A DNA stretch of 64,000 nucleotides from Actinoplanes sp. TBRC 11911 (GTDB lineage Bacteria; Actinomycetota; Actinomycetes; Mycobacteriales; Micromonosporaceae): NCBI RefSeq assembly GCF_012933445.1, contig NZ_JABBNC010000046.1, positions 1 through 64,000 on the forward strand, read 5' to 3'. Below are positions 25,078 through 33,481 of the stretch, one piece after another. Numbering within the stretch: position 1 is the first letter of the stretch; each line of letters starts with the position of its first letter. Below the pieces are notes generated by a model, which had not been told where the DNA came from, did not search any database, and saw nothing but the letters and a program-made list of their open reading frames with translations. The position numbers were made by a program, and so were the translations under genes.

Positions 25078-27495
25078 CTAAACCTCCTCCGGGACCGCCG
25101 CCGTGATCCGGTGCAACGCGAACGTATGCAACGTCTCCGTGCGCTCATCCTCCGCGCGCAAATACCCCGCGCTCAGCGACACCGGCCGCACCAACCGCGA
25201 CAACGTAGCCCCGTGCGAGTCCACATATCCGACCCACACCTTCGCCTTCTCGCGCACCGCCTGCTGCAGCACCGCCATCGCCTCGCTGTGCCGCTGCACC
25301 GACGTCAGCCCGGGCACCCCTTGCCCGTTCGCCGCGCGCACGCTGTCGGGCGCCCGCCGAGCGGCCCGCGTGGCGATGTCCCCGCGCCGGATCTGTTCCA
25401 CCACACCGGCGAGGCGTGGGCCGGCCAGCATCAGCGGCCCGGAATGATCGGCGAGCCTGGTGGCCATCGAACTCCGCGTCGGAGCACGACGAACGGCAGG
25501 CCGCGACAACACCGTGGCGCCGCCCGCGTCCTCGGCCACCGGCGCGAACCCCGCCTCCCGCAGCGCCCCCAGCAACCGCGCCACCTGCAGCGGGCTGACC
25601 AGCACCGTAGGCGCGATCTGACGCAGGTTCAAAATGGCCAGCCGCTTGTCCGCGAGCACCTCCGCCATCAACGCCGAGTCGTCGCTGCGCAGGTACGAGC
25701 CGGCCGAACCGGTGCGCAACCCGCCATGACGGCGTGCGGCGTCGTCGATCATGTACGTCAGGGTCTGTGGCACCGGCGTACGGGAGCGGCGTTTGAAAAG
25801 CGTGTGCAGGTCGTTGGCCGTGTAACCGACGTCGAGCGCCTGCCGCACGCTCTCCGCCGTCACCCGGAACACGCTCGCGCCGCCCGCCGACTCCGGTTCG
25901 GCCACGACGTCCAGCTCGGCGGCCAGTTCCGGCTCCGGCGGACCGGGCACCACCACGGACAGGTCGGCCTGCACCAGGAAGTGATCGACCGGCGCGGGCA
26001 GCAACACGTCCAAGGCCCGGACGGCGTCGCTCGGCGTCGCCGGATTCCCCGGCCGTACGCCCAACGGGTCGCCCTCGTCGACGTCCGGATCTTCGAGCAG
26101 GAGCCGCCCGTACGACGTGATGGCGCCCAGCGCGACCACCCCGAGAGCGGCCGCCCCGGACAGCGCGTCCCGATGCGCCGCCTCCCGCCCGCGCGACCGG
26201 CGCGGCGCCTGCCAGGCCAGCAGGCCGAGCACCTCGTCCGTTTGCGCCGCCGTGCCCGGTTTGAGGTCGTTCAGCACCAGCAGCGCCTCGCGACGGGCCT
26301 GCGGCGCCCCGGCCCGTTCCGCGTCCGGGGCCAGCACGTTGATCGGCCGGTCCCGCTCGTCGCGCTGCCCGACCAGGCTCGGCTGCCGGGTCATCGCCAG
26401 CCACGCGCGGGCCAGCGCGGTCCAGCGCTGCGCGATGCTCAGCGCGTGCCACAGGTCATACGACCCGGTGGGCAGGAACGTCTCGTCGACCCCGCCGGAC
26501 GCCCGGGAGACCGTCACCGACCGGGTGGTCCCGCCGGCCTCGACCTCGCCGATCAGGCCGGCCGCGTACGCCGTTTCCAGCAGCAACGCCGCCATCGGCT
26601 CGTCCAGGCCGGCCGCTCGCGCCAAACGCTTCAGGTCCCGTACGCCCAGACCCCCGGCCCGCAACACCGGAGCGGGCTCGGCCGCGAGCGCTTCGAGCAG
26701 CGCTTCCGTGCTCCGGACCGCCTCCATCACCTGACCGGCGCCGGCCGAGTCGACTGACTGCGGGTCGCGCGGCGTCCCGTCCGGGATCGGCGGAAACGGC
26801 CGCAGCACGCCCAGCGGCCCGGTGTCGCGGCGCAGCAGCATGCCGACCTCGCGGGGCAGCTCGACCAGTTCACCGTCCGCGCGCGGCGCCCGGCCCGCCT
26901 CCAGCACCGGCACCAGGATGTGCTGCTCGACCAGCCAGCGCACCGGCTCGACGACGGCCTCCCGGCGCAGCGCCCCGATCGGCGGGCCGGCCGCGAGACG
27001 GTCCAGCACGGCACGGGCGGCCGGTGGTGCGGACAACACCGTACGGCGCAGTTTCGCCCGGTCCGCGACCAGCGCGGCGGCCTGCGCGTCCAGGTAGTCG
27101 GCGGGACGGCCCAGGCCGGCCGGGTACGGCGAGGTGACCTCGTCGACCGCACCGGCGACCTCGAGCGCGTCCGGGGGCCCGTACAGCAGGAACCGCGCCC
27201 GGAGACGGTCGATCGCGACGGAGACGTCGTCCTCGGCGGCCAGCTCCAGGATCGCGGCGACCGAGGTGCGCGCGGTCTCCGCGTCCCGGCTCAGCCGGGC
27301 CGCGTCCAGGACCAGCAGGGTGAATTCGTCCAGGCCGTCGAGGCAGCGCGCCACCGAGCCCCGGGACTGGGCCCGGATGGCGAGGGCGGACACGTCGGCC
27401 GGAACGGGCACGACGAGGTCGGGGCGCAGTTGGATGAGCGCCCCCAGCGCTTCGTCGGTGAGCGACCGGAGTTGATCGGCGAATGTGGTGGGCAT
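25078..27495 (-). CDS. Helicase-associated (XPB/Ssl2 N-terminal-like, Helicase_C_3) protein
   Basis: An 805-residue mostly helical protein without helicase motor motifs. The first third is Leu/Ala/Arg-rich (DQLRSLTDEALGALIQLRPDL). The C-terminal region LAILNLRQIAPTVLVSPLQVARLLGALREAGFAP matches the domain shared with XPB N-termini. A WYL-like C-terminus (REKAKVWVGYVDSHGATLSRLVRPVSL) suggests a ligand or nucleic-acid sensing part. Genes of this type commonly sit next to XPB helicases in actinobacteria, suggesting a partner role, but the function is untested. ATG 27495 begins at MPTTFADQLRSL; longer in-frame starts lack family sequence. Confidence 0.85.
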   Translation of the reverse strand: MPTTFADQLRSLTDEALGALIQLRPDLVVPVPADVSALAIRAQSRGSVARCLDGLDEFTLLVLDAARLSRDAETARTSVAAILELAAEDDVSVAIDRLRARFLLYGPPDALEVAGAVDEVTSPYPAGLGRPADYLDAQAAALVADRAKLRRTVLSAPPAARAVLDRLAAGPPIGALRREAVVEPVRWLVEQHILVPVLEAGRAPRADGELVELPREVGMLLRRDTGPLGVLRPFPPIPDGTPRDPQSVDSAGAGQVMEAVRSTEALLEALAAEPAPVLRAGGLGVRDLKRLARAAGLDEPMAALLLETAYAAGLIGEVEAGGTTRSVTVSRASGGVDETFLPTGSYDLWHALSIAQRWTALARAWLAMTRQPSLVGQRDERDRPINVLAPDAERAGAPQARREALLVLNDLKPGTAAQTDEVLGLLAWQAPRRSRGREAAHRDALSGAAALGVVALGAITSYGRLLLEDPDVDEGDPLGVRPGNPATPSDAVRALDVLLPAPVDHFLVQADLSVVVPGPPEPELAAELDVVAEPESAGGASVFRVTAESVRQALDVGYTANDLHTLFKRRSRTPVPQTLTYMIDDAARRHGGLRTGSAGSYLRSDDSALMAEVLADKRLAILNLRQIAPTVLVSPLQVARLLGALREAGFAPVAEDAGGATVLSRPAVRRAPTRSSMATRLADHSGPLMLAGPRLAGVVEQIRRGDIATRAARRAPDSVRAANGQGVPGLTSVQRHSEAMAVLQQAVREKAKVWVGYVDSHGATLSRLVRPVSLSAGYLRAEDERTETLHTFALHRITAAVPEEV

Positions 27496-27579
27496 CGTCC
27501 TCAACGCTAGCGACCGTGGGACGATAGTGGGGTGTCCGGGCTTCCCCGGACGCCTGGTCAAGAATTGAAAGGGACATCC

Positions 27580-27768
27580 GTGTCCGTTGAAACAACCCGC
27601 AGTGGGGGTGCCGTCGCGCACTCCGCCGAACCCGCCGAGTCGAACGGTGGCCACACGGTCTCCGAGCTCGTGTCCGAGCGCCCGGCCGCGCCGTCGCCGT
27701 TCGGCGACGACCAGACCTTTCCGCTTCCGCTGGACCGCGTGAACTACATCCCGCCGACCCAGGCGTGA
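27580..27768 (+). CDS. Small hypothetical protein upstream of HAD hydrolase
   Basis: A 62-residue protein from GTG 27580 with GAAAGGG seven bases upstream. It is hydrophilic, rich in Ser/Ala/Glu/Pro, and ends PLPLDRVNYIPPTQA. I recognise no family. Its stop overlaps the GTG of the HAD gene (GTGA), so it may serve for translational coupling or be a genuine small protein; codon use and the ribosome binding site support translation. Confidence 0.65.
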   Translation: MSVETTRSGGAVAHSAEPAESNGGHTVSELVSERPAAPSPFGDDQTFPLPLDRVNYIPPTQA

Positions 27769-28388
27769 GCGATGCGGTCGGGTTCGACCTGGATATGACC
27801 TTGATCGACTCTCGGCCGGGGATTCACGCGACCTATCGCGCCCTGACCGAGAGGACCGGGGTCTTCGTCGACGCCGACCTCGCGATCAGCCGCCTCGGCC
27901 CGCCGCTGCGGAGCGAGTTGGCGCACTGGTTTCCGCCGCCGGACGTCGAGTCCGCGGTCAGCACGTTTCGCTCGCTCTATCCGGACCACGCGATCGCCCC
28001 CGCCGTGCCGACCGCCGGCGCTCGCGAGGCGATCGCCGCGGTGCGGGCGATGGGCCTGCGTGTTGTTGTTGTCACATCGAAGCTGGGGCGGCTCGCCGAG
28101 CTTCACATGGAACATCTCGGCATGGCCGTCGACGAGATCGCCGGTGACCTGTTCGCCGAGGGCAAGGCCGCCGCGCTGACCGAGCACCGGGTCCGCTGGT
28201 ACGTCGGGGATCATGTCGGCGACATGATCGCGGCGCGGACCGCGGGGGTGCCGGGCATCGGCGTGACGACCGGGCCGTGCACATTTGACGAGCTCAACGG
28301 GGCTGGGGCGAGCTACGTCCTGCCCGATCTCACCGGGCTTCCGGCGTTGCTGCGCGAGATTGCAGTTGGGTCCGGGCCCGCCGCTTAG
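27765..28388 (+). CDS. HAD-family hydrolase (phosphoglycolate phosphatase-like)
   Basis: A 207-residue haloacid-dehalogenase phosphatase. Motif I is FDLDMTLIDSR (nucleophile and acid aspartates), motif II is VVVVTSKLGR, motif III lysine lies near LFAEGKAAAL, and motif IV is WYVGDHVGDMIAARTAG. A small helical cap lies between motifs I and II. The start GTG overlaps the preceding small gene. Substrate unknown; phosphoglycolate or similar small phosphates are typical of this branch. Confidence 0.9.
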   Translation: MSDAVGFDLDMTLIDSRPGIHATYRALTERTGVFVDADLAISRLGPPLRSELAHWFPPPDVESAVSTFRSLYPDHAIAPAVPTAGAREAIAAVRAMGLRVVVVTSKLGRLAELHMEHLGMAVDEIAGDLFAEGKAAALTEHRVRWYVGDHVGDMIAARTAGVPGIGVTTGPCTFDELNGAGASYVLPDLTGLPALLREIAVGSGPAA

Positions 28389-28438
28389 TTAGCCTTGCGG
28401 TGAGCGGATGTTTCCATTGAGTGAAGTTGAGGTCAGCG

Positions 28439-28825
28439 GTGCCCACGGGTCGAGTGAAGTGGTACGACGCGGCAAAGGGATTCGGGTTCGTCACCAGCGA
28501 TGAGGGCGGGGATGTCTTCCTGCCCAAGGGCGCGTTGCCGTCCGGTGTGGCCGAGCTGAAGACCGGGCAGCGAATCGAGTTCGGCGTGGTGGACAGTCGT
28601 AAGGGCGCGCAGGCCATGGGCGTCAAGCTGATCGATGCGCCGCCGTCCTTGGCGGAGCTGCGTCGCCGTCCGGCGGAAGAGTTGCACGGCATGATCGAGG
28701 ACATGATCAAGGTGCTCGAGTCGCAGGTGCAGCCCGGGCTGAGCCGCGGGCGGCACCCCGACAAGAAGACGGCGCAGAAGATCGCGCAGCTGGTCCACGC
28801 GGTAGCGAAAGAGTTCGAAGTCTAA
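28439..28825 (+). CDS. Cold-shock domain protein with C-terminal helical extension
   Basis: A 128-residue protein: a cold-shock domain in residues 1-65 (TGRVKWYDAAKGFGFVTSDEG with RNP-1 and GDVFLPKGALPSG), then a helical extension (ELRRRPAEELHGMIEDMIKVLESQVQP) and a basic C-terminus. This longer single-stranded nucleic-acid-binding form is common in actinobacteria. GTG 28439 is chosen because the protein then begins MPTGRVKWYD and TTGAGG precedes it. It is convergent with mqnD, with only 2 bases between the stops. Confidence 0.92.
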   Translation: MPTGRVKWYDAAKGFGFVTSDEGGDVFLPKGALPSGVAELKTGQRIEFGVVDSRKGAQAMGVKLIDAPPSLAELRRRPAEELHGMIEDMIKVLESQVQPGLSRGRHPDKKTAQKIAQLVHAVAKEFEV

Positions 28826-28827
28826 AT

Positions 28828-29640
28828 TTAGATAAACGGTTTTACCGCAGGCGTGATACCCGCCGCCGCCGACCGCTGCAACAGTGCGTCGGCGGCGGCG
28901 AGCCCTTCCCGGCCCAGATCCAGCGTGAACTCGTTCACGTACAGGTCGATGTGCTGCTGCACCACGTCCGGCTCCATCTCCTGGGCGTTCGCCAGGACGA
29001 AGTCGCGGCTCGCGGCGGGGTCGGCCCAGGCCATGCTGACCGACTTGCGGATCCACTCGGTGGCCTCGGCCGGATCGACAACGCCCTTCCTGGCGAGGAT
29101 GGCGCCCAGCGGGATCGGCAGGCCGGTGTCCGCCTCCCACCAGTCGCCCAGGTCGGCGAGCGACACCAGGCCGTAGCGCTGGTACGTGAAGCGGGCCTCG
29201 TGGATCACCAGGCCGACGTCGTAGCGGCCCTCGGCCACCCCCGGCATGATCTGGTGGAACGGCACCACCTCGATGCTCGCCGGCGTCTTGCCCTGCGCCC
29301 ACAGCCGGAACAGCAGGTACGCCGTGGTGCGGTCGCCGGGCACCGCGACGGTGGCGCCGTCGAGGTCCTGCGCGGCGTCGCGGCCGAGCACCAGCGGGCC
29401 GGCCCCGCGACCGAGCGCGCCCCCGGTGGGCAGCAGCTCGTAGTCGTCGAGCAGCCACGGCAGTGCCGCATAGCTCACCTTCACCAGGTCGAACTCGCCT
29501 CGCTCGGCGGCCGTGTTTGTCACATCGACGTCCGCGAAGGTCAGATCGATCCCCGGCGCGTCCGGAATCAGCCCGTGCACGAGCGCGTGGAAGACGAAGG
29601 TGTCATTGGGACACGGGGAGACCGCCAATGAAAGAGCCAT
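28828..29640 (-). CDS. mqnD: 1,4-dihydroxy-6-naphthoate synthase
   Basis: A 270-residue periplasmic-binding-protein-fold enzyme of the futalosine menaquinone pathway that converts cyclic dehypoxanthine futalosine to 1,4-dihydroxy-6-naphthoate. Signature parts are the N-terminal AVSPCPNDTFVFHALVHG, VTNTAAERGEFDLVKVSYAALP, and GLVIHEARFTYQRYGL with the catalytic-region histidine. It lies 71 bases downstream of mqnB in the same direction. Together these genes show that the organism makes menaquinone by the futalosine route. Confidence 0.95.
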   Translation of the reverse strand: MALSLAVSPCPNDTFVFHALVHGLIPDAPGIDLTFADVDVTNTAAERGEFDLVKVSYAALPWLLDDYELLPTGGALGRGAGPLVLGRDAAQDLDGATVAVPGDRTTAYLLFRLWAQGKTPASIEVVPFHQIMPGVAEGRYDVGLVIHEARFTYQRYGLVSLADLGDWWEADTGLPIPLGAILARKGVVDPAEATEWIRKSVSMAWADPAASRDFVLANAQEMEPDVVQQHIDLYVNEFTLDLGREGLAAADALLQRSAAAGITPAVKPFI

Positions 29641-29711
29641 GCCCTCACGCTAGTGATGCGGACGGATCATGCGGTGGAGCCGCGCCTGTCGACCCGCACA
29701 CATCCGTGAAG

Positions 29712-30449
29712 TTATCCACAGGCTGTCCACAGGGCGGCCGAAGCTGTGGATAATGCCTCCATCGCCTCCCGGAAGCGCCATTTGTCGCGGTCACGGGGGC
29801 CGACCGGGTTGGAGACGGTCCGCATTTCAAGGAATGGGATTTCCGCAGTGGCAATTCCCACTCCGTAACCCTCCATAGCCTCCGCAACCGCGTCCGGGAA
29901 ACGCGCCATGAGACGGTCGGCGGTCGCCGCCGTTCCGGTCACCGTGCTGAGCGTGAGGATGTCGCCGACGATCGCCGTGGGCAGTGCGCCGGTGACCGCC
30001 TTGAGCAGCGCGGCGTCCGATTCCACGACGCTGGTGCCGAAGCCCAGCTCGTCGACGGTGAGGAAGCCGTCGGGCGACTCGGCGCCCAGGTCGGCGGCGA
30101 TGCTGCGGGTGCCGATCACGGTGGCGCCGACCGCCGCGCGCCCGGCGAACCCGCCGGCGATGCCGGCCGAGACGACCCCCCGGAACTGCCGCGTGGCCAG
30201 CAGTTTCCCCGTACGCGCCGCCGCCGCGGCCGGGCCGACCCCGACGACCTCGACAACGATCCGTTGACCCGTGGCCGTGGAAAGCACGGCATCGGCGTCC
30301 GCGGCCAGGCCGGCCCGCACGGCATCGGCTTCCGCGGTCGTGGGCAGGCCGGCTCGTACGGCATCGCCGTCCGCGGCTGTGGCCAGGCCGGCGCGCACGG
30401 CATCGGCTTCCGCGGCCACCGCGGTGACCACGAGCAGCGGGTGGGGCAT
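29712..30449 (-). CDS. mqnB: Futalosine hydrolase, with internal repeat insertion
   Basis: A 245-residue nucleosidase-fold enzyme that removes hypoxanthine from futalosine (menaquinone synthesis). The core is recognised by VVGVGPAAAAARTGKLL, VVSAGIAGGFAG and the C-terminal AEAMEGYGVGIATAE with the conserved Glu and base-binding region, then MRTVSNPVGPRDRDKW. After the first strand (LLVVTAVAAEADAV) a 13-residue unit with the core DAVRAGL occurs three times, which the family normally lacks. ATG 30449 overlaps the MFS stop (TGATG). Confidence 0.92.
   Translation of the reverse strand: MPHPLLVVTAVAAEADAVRAGLATAADGDAVRAGLPTTAEADAVRAGLAADADAVLSTATGQRIVVEVVGVGPAAAAARTGKLLATRQFRGVVSAGIAGGFAGRAAVGATVIGTRSIAADLGAESPDGFLTVDELGFGTSVVESDAALLKAVTGALPTAIVGDILTLSTVTGTAATADRLMARFPDAVAEAMEGYGVGIATAEIPFLEMRTVSNPVGPRDRDKWRFREAMEALSTASAALWTACG
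30289..30420. repeat. 39-bp in-frame tandem repeat within mqnB
   Basis: On the plus strand GCATCGGCTTCCGCGG-type units recur every 39 bases, encoding three 13-residue repeats with core DAVRAGL. Units differ at several positions, so the expansion is not brand new. Confidence 0.85.
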
Positions 30450-32185
30450 CAGGCGTCCTCCTCAGGAGCGTTGGTGCCGTTGGTGGAGGGCCGGCCCGCC
30501 GACGAGGGCCGATAGACGTGGAAGCCGGGCGGGGCGAGCGCCGGGTCGGGCTTGACCTCGGGCTTGACCTCGGTGGTCGTCGGCTCCGGTGGCGGCGGAG
30601 GAGGCATTTCGGTCTTTTTGCGTCGGCCGAAGCGGCGCTTACCGTCCGACGGCGGCTCGACCAGCGTCTTGTCCAGGTTCCGCTCGCCGTCCGCCGGCCC
30701 CGAGGTGCGGCTGCGGGGACCCGGGTTCGGTCGCGACCGGGTCGGAACGGTCGGGGCCTCAGGCCACGGATCCGCAGGCGTTTTCTCGTCCGGCTTCGGC
30801 TCCGCGGAATCCGCGGCCGGCGCGTCCACCCGCCCACTCAGCCGTTCACTGTGGAGTCGGGCGGCCACCAGCCCCGCGCGTATCGCACCGGCGATCGCGA
30901 GGATCGCGGCCAGCGCCACACCCGTCCGCCCGCCCAGCGGCAGCAGACCGATGCCGCCGCCGAGCACGAACGCGATCATGAGGACCGTCTCCGAGTGGGC
31001 GAAGGCGCTGGCCCGCAGGCGTTCCGGCACTCGTTCCTGGATGCTCGCGTCGACGGCCAGCTTGGAGATGCCGCTGAAGATCGACGTGATCAGGGCGAAC
31101 AGCGCCACCATCAACAGGCTGTAGAAGACCGTGGCCGCCACCGCGGCGGCGGCCGACACCATCAGGCCGGCCGATTGGAGAGCCAGCGGGCGGCGGATGG
31201 CCAGCCGGGTGCCGGCCGCGGTGGACAGGAACGTGCCGACCGCGAGCGCGCCACCGATCACCCCGATCGCGGCCTTGCGCCCGATGTCGTGGCCGAGCAC
31301 CGTGGTGTCGAGCTGGTTCGCGGCGATCACGAAGGCCAGGAAGAGCAGCGTGAAGCCGTAGAGCAGGCGCAGGCTGGCACTGCCGAGCAGCGTCGAGATC
31401 ACCAGGCGGTTGGCCAGCGGACGGTCCTCGGCACGGCCCAGTCGCAGCATGGTGCGCCACCAGTGCGGGACGGCCTCGGGCGGGTCGGAGTCGGCGCGTG
31501 GCGGCAGCCGCAGCGCGATCACCACGCCGACCACGAAGATGACCGCGGACACCCGCAGCGACCACTCCGGCCCGATCTTGAAGGCGAGCAGGCCGATCGG
31601 GGCGACCACCGCGCCGGCGAACGTGCCGTAGACGCTGGCACGCGCGTTCACCTGGGACAACCCGACGCCCTCGGGCAGCAGTCTGGGCACCGCCGCCGAG
31701 CGGGCCACACCGTACGCCCGGGAGAGCGCGAGCACCCCGAAGGCGGCGGGGTAGAGGACCCAATCGGTCAGGTTGCCGGCCAGCACGTACGCCAGGAACG
31801 CCCGGCCCAGGAAGGTGAGCGCCAGAGCGTACCGCCGGCCGTGCCGGAAGTGGTCGAGGATCGGGCCGACCACGGGCGCCAGCAGCGCGAACGGGATCAT
31901 CGTGATCAGCAGGTAGAGCGCCACCTTGCCGCGCGCCTCGCCGAGCGGGACGTTGAAGAAGATGGTGCCGGCCAGGCCGATCGCGACGAGCGCGTCGCCC
32001 GCGCTGGACAGGGCGTGCAGGTCGAAGAGCCGGATCATGCCGATCTCGTTGGCGGCGCCCTTGGCGCGCGCGGTCCCGACCCGGCGGGTGGCCCACGCCC
32101 CACTACGCACCGAGCCGCGCAGCAGCAGCCGCGTCGCTTTGACACCGGTGCCGACGGCGCGTCCGAGACTGGGAAGCAGCGGCAT
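30449..32185 (-). CDS. MFS transporter with long proline-rich cytoplasmic tail
   Basis: A 578-residue protein. The first ~430 residues contain about 12 transmembrane helices (GIGLLPLGGRTGVALAAILA among the last), preceded by a short basic N-terminus. The last ~130 residues are hydrophilic, Pro/Lys/Glu-rich (EMPPPPPPEPTTTEVKPEVK) and probably disordered. It is the first gene of an operon with mqnB and mqnD. Its place beside menaquinone genes is conserved in some actinobacteria as I recall, but no transport role in that pathway is established. ATG 32185 (AGG about 9 bases upstream) is used; ATG 32194 is an alternative. Confidence 0.82.
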   Translation of the reverse strand: MPLLPSLGRAVGTGVKATRLLLRGSVRSGAWATRRVGTARAKGAANEIGMIRLFDLHALSSAGDALVAIGLAGTIFFNVPLGEARGKVALYLLITMIPFALLAPVVGPILDHFRHGRRYALALTFLGRAFLAYVLAGNLTDWVLYPAAFGVLALSRAYGVARSAAVPRLLPEGVGLSQVNARASVYGTFAGAVVAPIGLLAFKIGPEWSLRVSAVIFVVGVVIALRLPPRADSDPPEAVPHWWRTMLRLGRAEDRPLANRLVISTLLGSASLRLLYGFTLLFLAFVIAANQLDTTVLGHDIGRKAAIGVIGGALAVGTFLSTAAGTRLAIRRPLALQSAGLMVSAAAAVAATVFYSLLMVALFALITSIFSGISKLAVDASIQERVPERLRASAFAHSETVLMIAFVLGGGIGLLPLGGRTGVALAAILAIAGAIRAGLVAARLHSERLSGRVDAPAADSAEPKPDEKTPADPWPEAPTVPTRSRPNPGPRSRTSGPADGERNLDKTLVEPPSDGKRRFGRRKKTEMPPPPPPEPTTTEVKPEVKPDPALAPPGFHVYRPSSAGRPSTNGTNAPEEDA

Positions 32186-32287
32186 GAAACCCATCCTGAC
32201 TGATCGGGGCGAGCGATGTCTCTCCGGCGGCACCCGGATCTGGGGAGTCGCTGCGGTACTTCCATCTTGGTAGGGGACAATGGATGC

Positions 32288-33109
32288 GTGACGACCAGGA
32301 CCACGACCCGCGCCGCCCGTCTCGACCAGGTTTGCGCCGATGCGGTGGGGGTCGCACGTGGAGCGATCACCGAGGTGGACCCGAGCGACGTCGGCGAGCA
32401 CCTCGAGGCCATCGCCGAGGGCGACCGTGTCGTTACCCACTTTTTCGAGAGCCACCTCGACGGCTACCGCGGCTGGCGGTGGGCGGTCACGGTGACCAGG
32501 GTCCCCCGCAGCCGGCACGTGACAGTGTGCGAGACGGTGCTGCTGCCCGGCCCGGACGCCCTGCTCGCCCCCGGGTGGGTGCCGTGGAACGAGCGGGTCC
32601 AGCCCGGCGACCTCGGTGTGGGCGATCTCATGCCGACCGCGCCGGACGACGACCGCCTCGCCCAGGGCTACGTGCTCAGCGACGACCCCGCCGTGGAGGA
32701 GGTCAGCTGGGAGCTCGGCCTCGGCCGGTCCCGGGTGATGTCCCGCGAGGGCCGCATCGACACCGCCCAGAGGTGGTATGACGGGGACTCCGGCCCCGAG
32801 GCACCGATCGCGGTGGCCGCGCCCCGCAACGCGCGCTGCGGCACCTGCGGCTTCTACCTCCCGCTGGCCGGCTCGATGCGGGCCATGTTCGGCGTCTGCG
32901 GCAACCTGTACGCCCCGGACGACGGTCGCGCCGTGAGCGCCGACCACGGCTGCGGCGCGCATTCCGAAGCGCTGCTGGGCACGGCCGAGCAGCCGGTCGA
33001 GGAGCTGCCGACGGTCTACGACGACAGCGAGGTCGAGTCGGTCGCGGTGAGCCGCGGCCACGGCTCGGTCGAGTCAGGCGAGCCGGCCGAGGATTACGGC
33101 CACAGCTAA
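32288..33109 (+). CDS. DUF3027 protein
   Basis: A 273-residue soluble protein of the actinobacterial DUF3027 family: HFFESHLDGYRGWRWAVTVTR, LLAPGWVPWNERVQPGDLGVGDL, and ARCGTCGFYLPLAGSMRAMFGVCGN, where Cys pairs look zinc-binding. The function is unknown. GTG 32288 is chosen because the family sequence begins there and GACAAT ends six bases upstream, suggesting a leaderless mRNA. The gene is divergent from the MFS gene and its stop overlaps that of the convergent DUF2530 gene by four bases. Confidence 0.85.
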   Translation: MTTRTTTRAARLDQVCADAVGVARGAITEVDPSDVGEHLEAIAEGDRVVTHFFESHLDGYRGWRWAVTVTRVPRSRHVTVCETVLLPGPDALLAPGWVPWNERVQPGDLGVGDLMPTAPDDDRLAQGYVLSDDPAVEEVSWELGLGRSRVMSREGRIDTAQRWYDGDSGPEAPIAVAAPRNARCGTCGFYLPLAGSMRAMFGVCGNLYAPDDGRAVSADHGCGAHSEALLGTAEQPVEELPTVYDDSEVESVAVSRGHGSVESGEPAEDYGHS

Positions 33110-33375
33110 GAGTTCGAGGGCTCGGTCACTTCCGTCACGCGGAACTCCGGGTGCGTCAGCGCTCGGCGGCGCTTGCGGTTGCGGTCGTGCACGATCATCG
33201 TGAGCAGCCCCGGGATGCCGACCAGGACGCCCGCGATGCACGTCTCCACCCAGCGCTGCGGCGCGTCCGCCAGCCAGACGACCAGCGTCGCGATCGCGAA
33301 CCCGGCGATCCCCGCCAGCGCGAACGGGATCATCGGGGGGTCGACCGGCTCGACTCGAGGCTTCCGCTCATTCAC
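33106..33375 (-). CDS. DUF2530 small membrane protein
   Basis: An 89-residue protein with two transmembrane helices (PFALAGIAGFAIATLVVWLA and ETCIAGVLVGIPGLLTMIV) separated by DAPQRWV, and a basic C-terminal tail RNRKRRRALTHPEFRVTEV. This matches the DUF2530 family, usually found next to DUF3027 in actinobacteria. No function is known. Start ATG 33375. Confidence 0.85.
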   Translation of the reverse strand: MNERKPRVEPVDPPMIPFALAGIAGFAIATLVVWLADAPQRWVETCIAGVLVGIPGLLTMIVHDRNRKRRRALTHPEFRVTEVTEPSNS

Positions 33376-33481
33376 ACCTAGAGAATAGTTCGTGATCGAC
33401 CTGTCACTCCGCCGTGTCTGCCACGTTCATCGGGTTTGACAACATCCGCCCCGGAACGCAGCAGATGGCGGAAAGGGCCTC

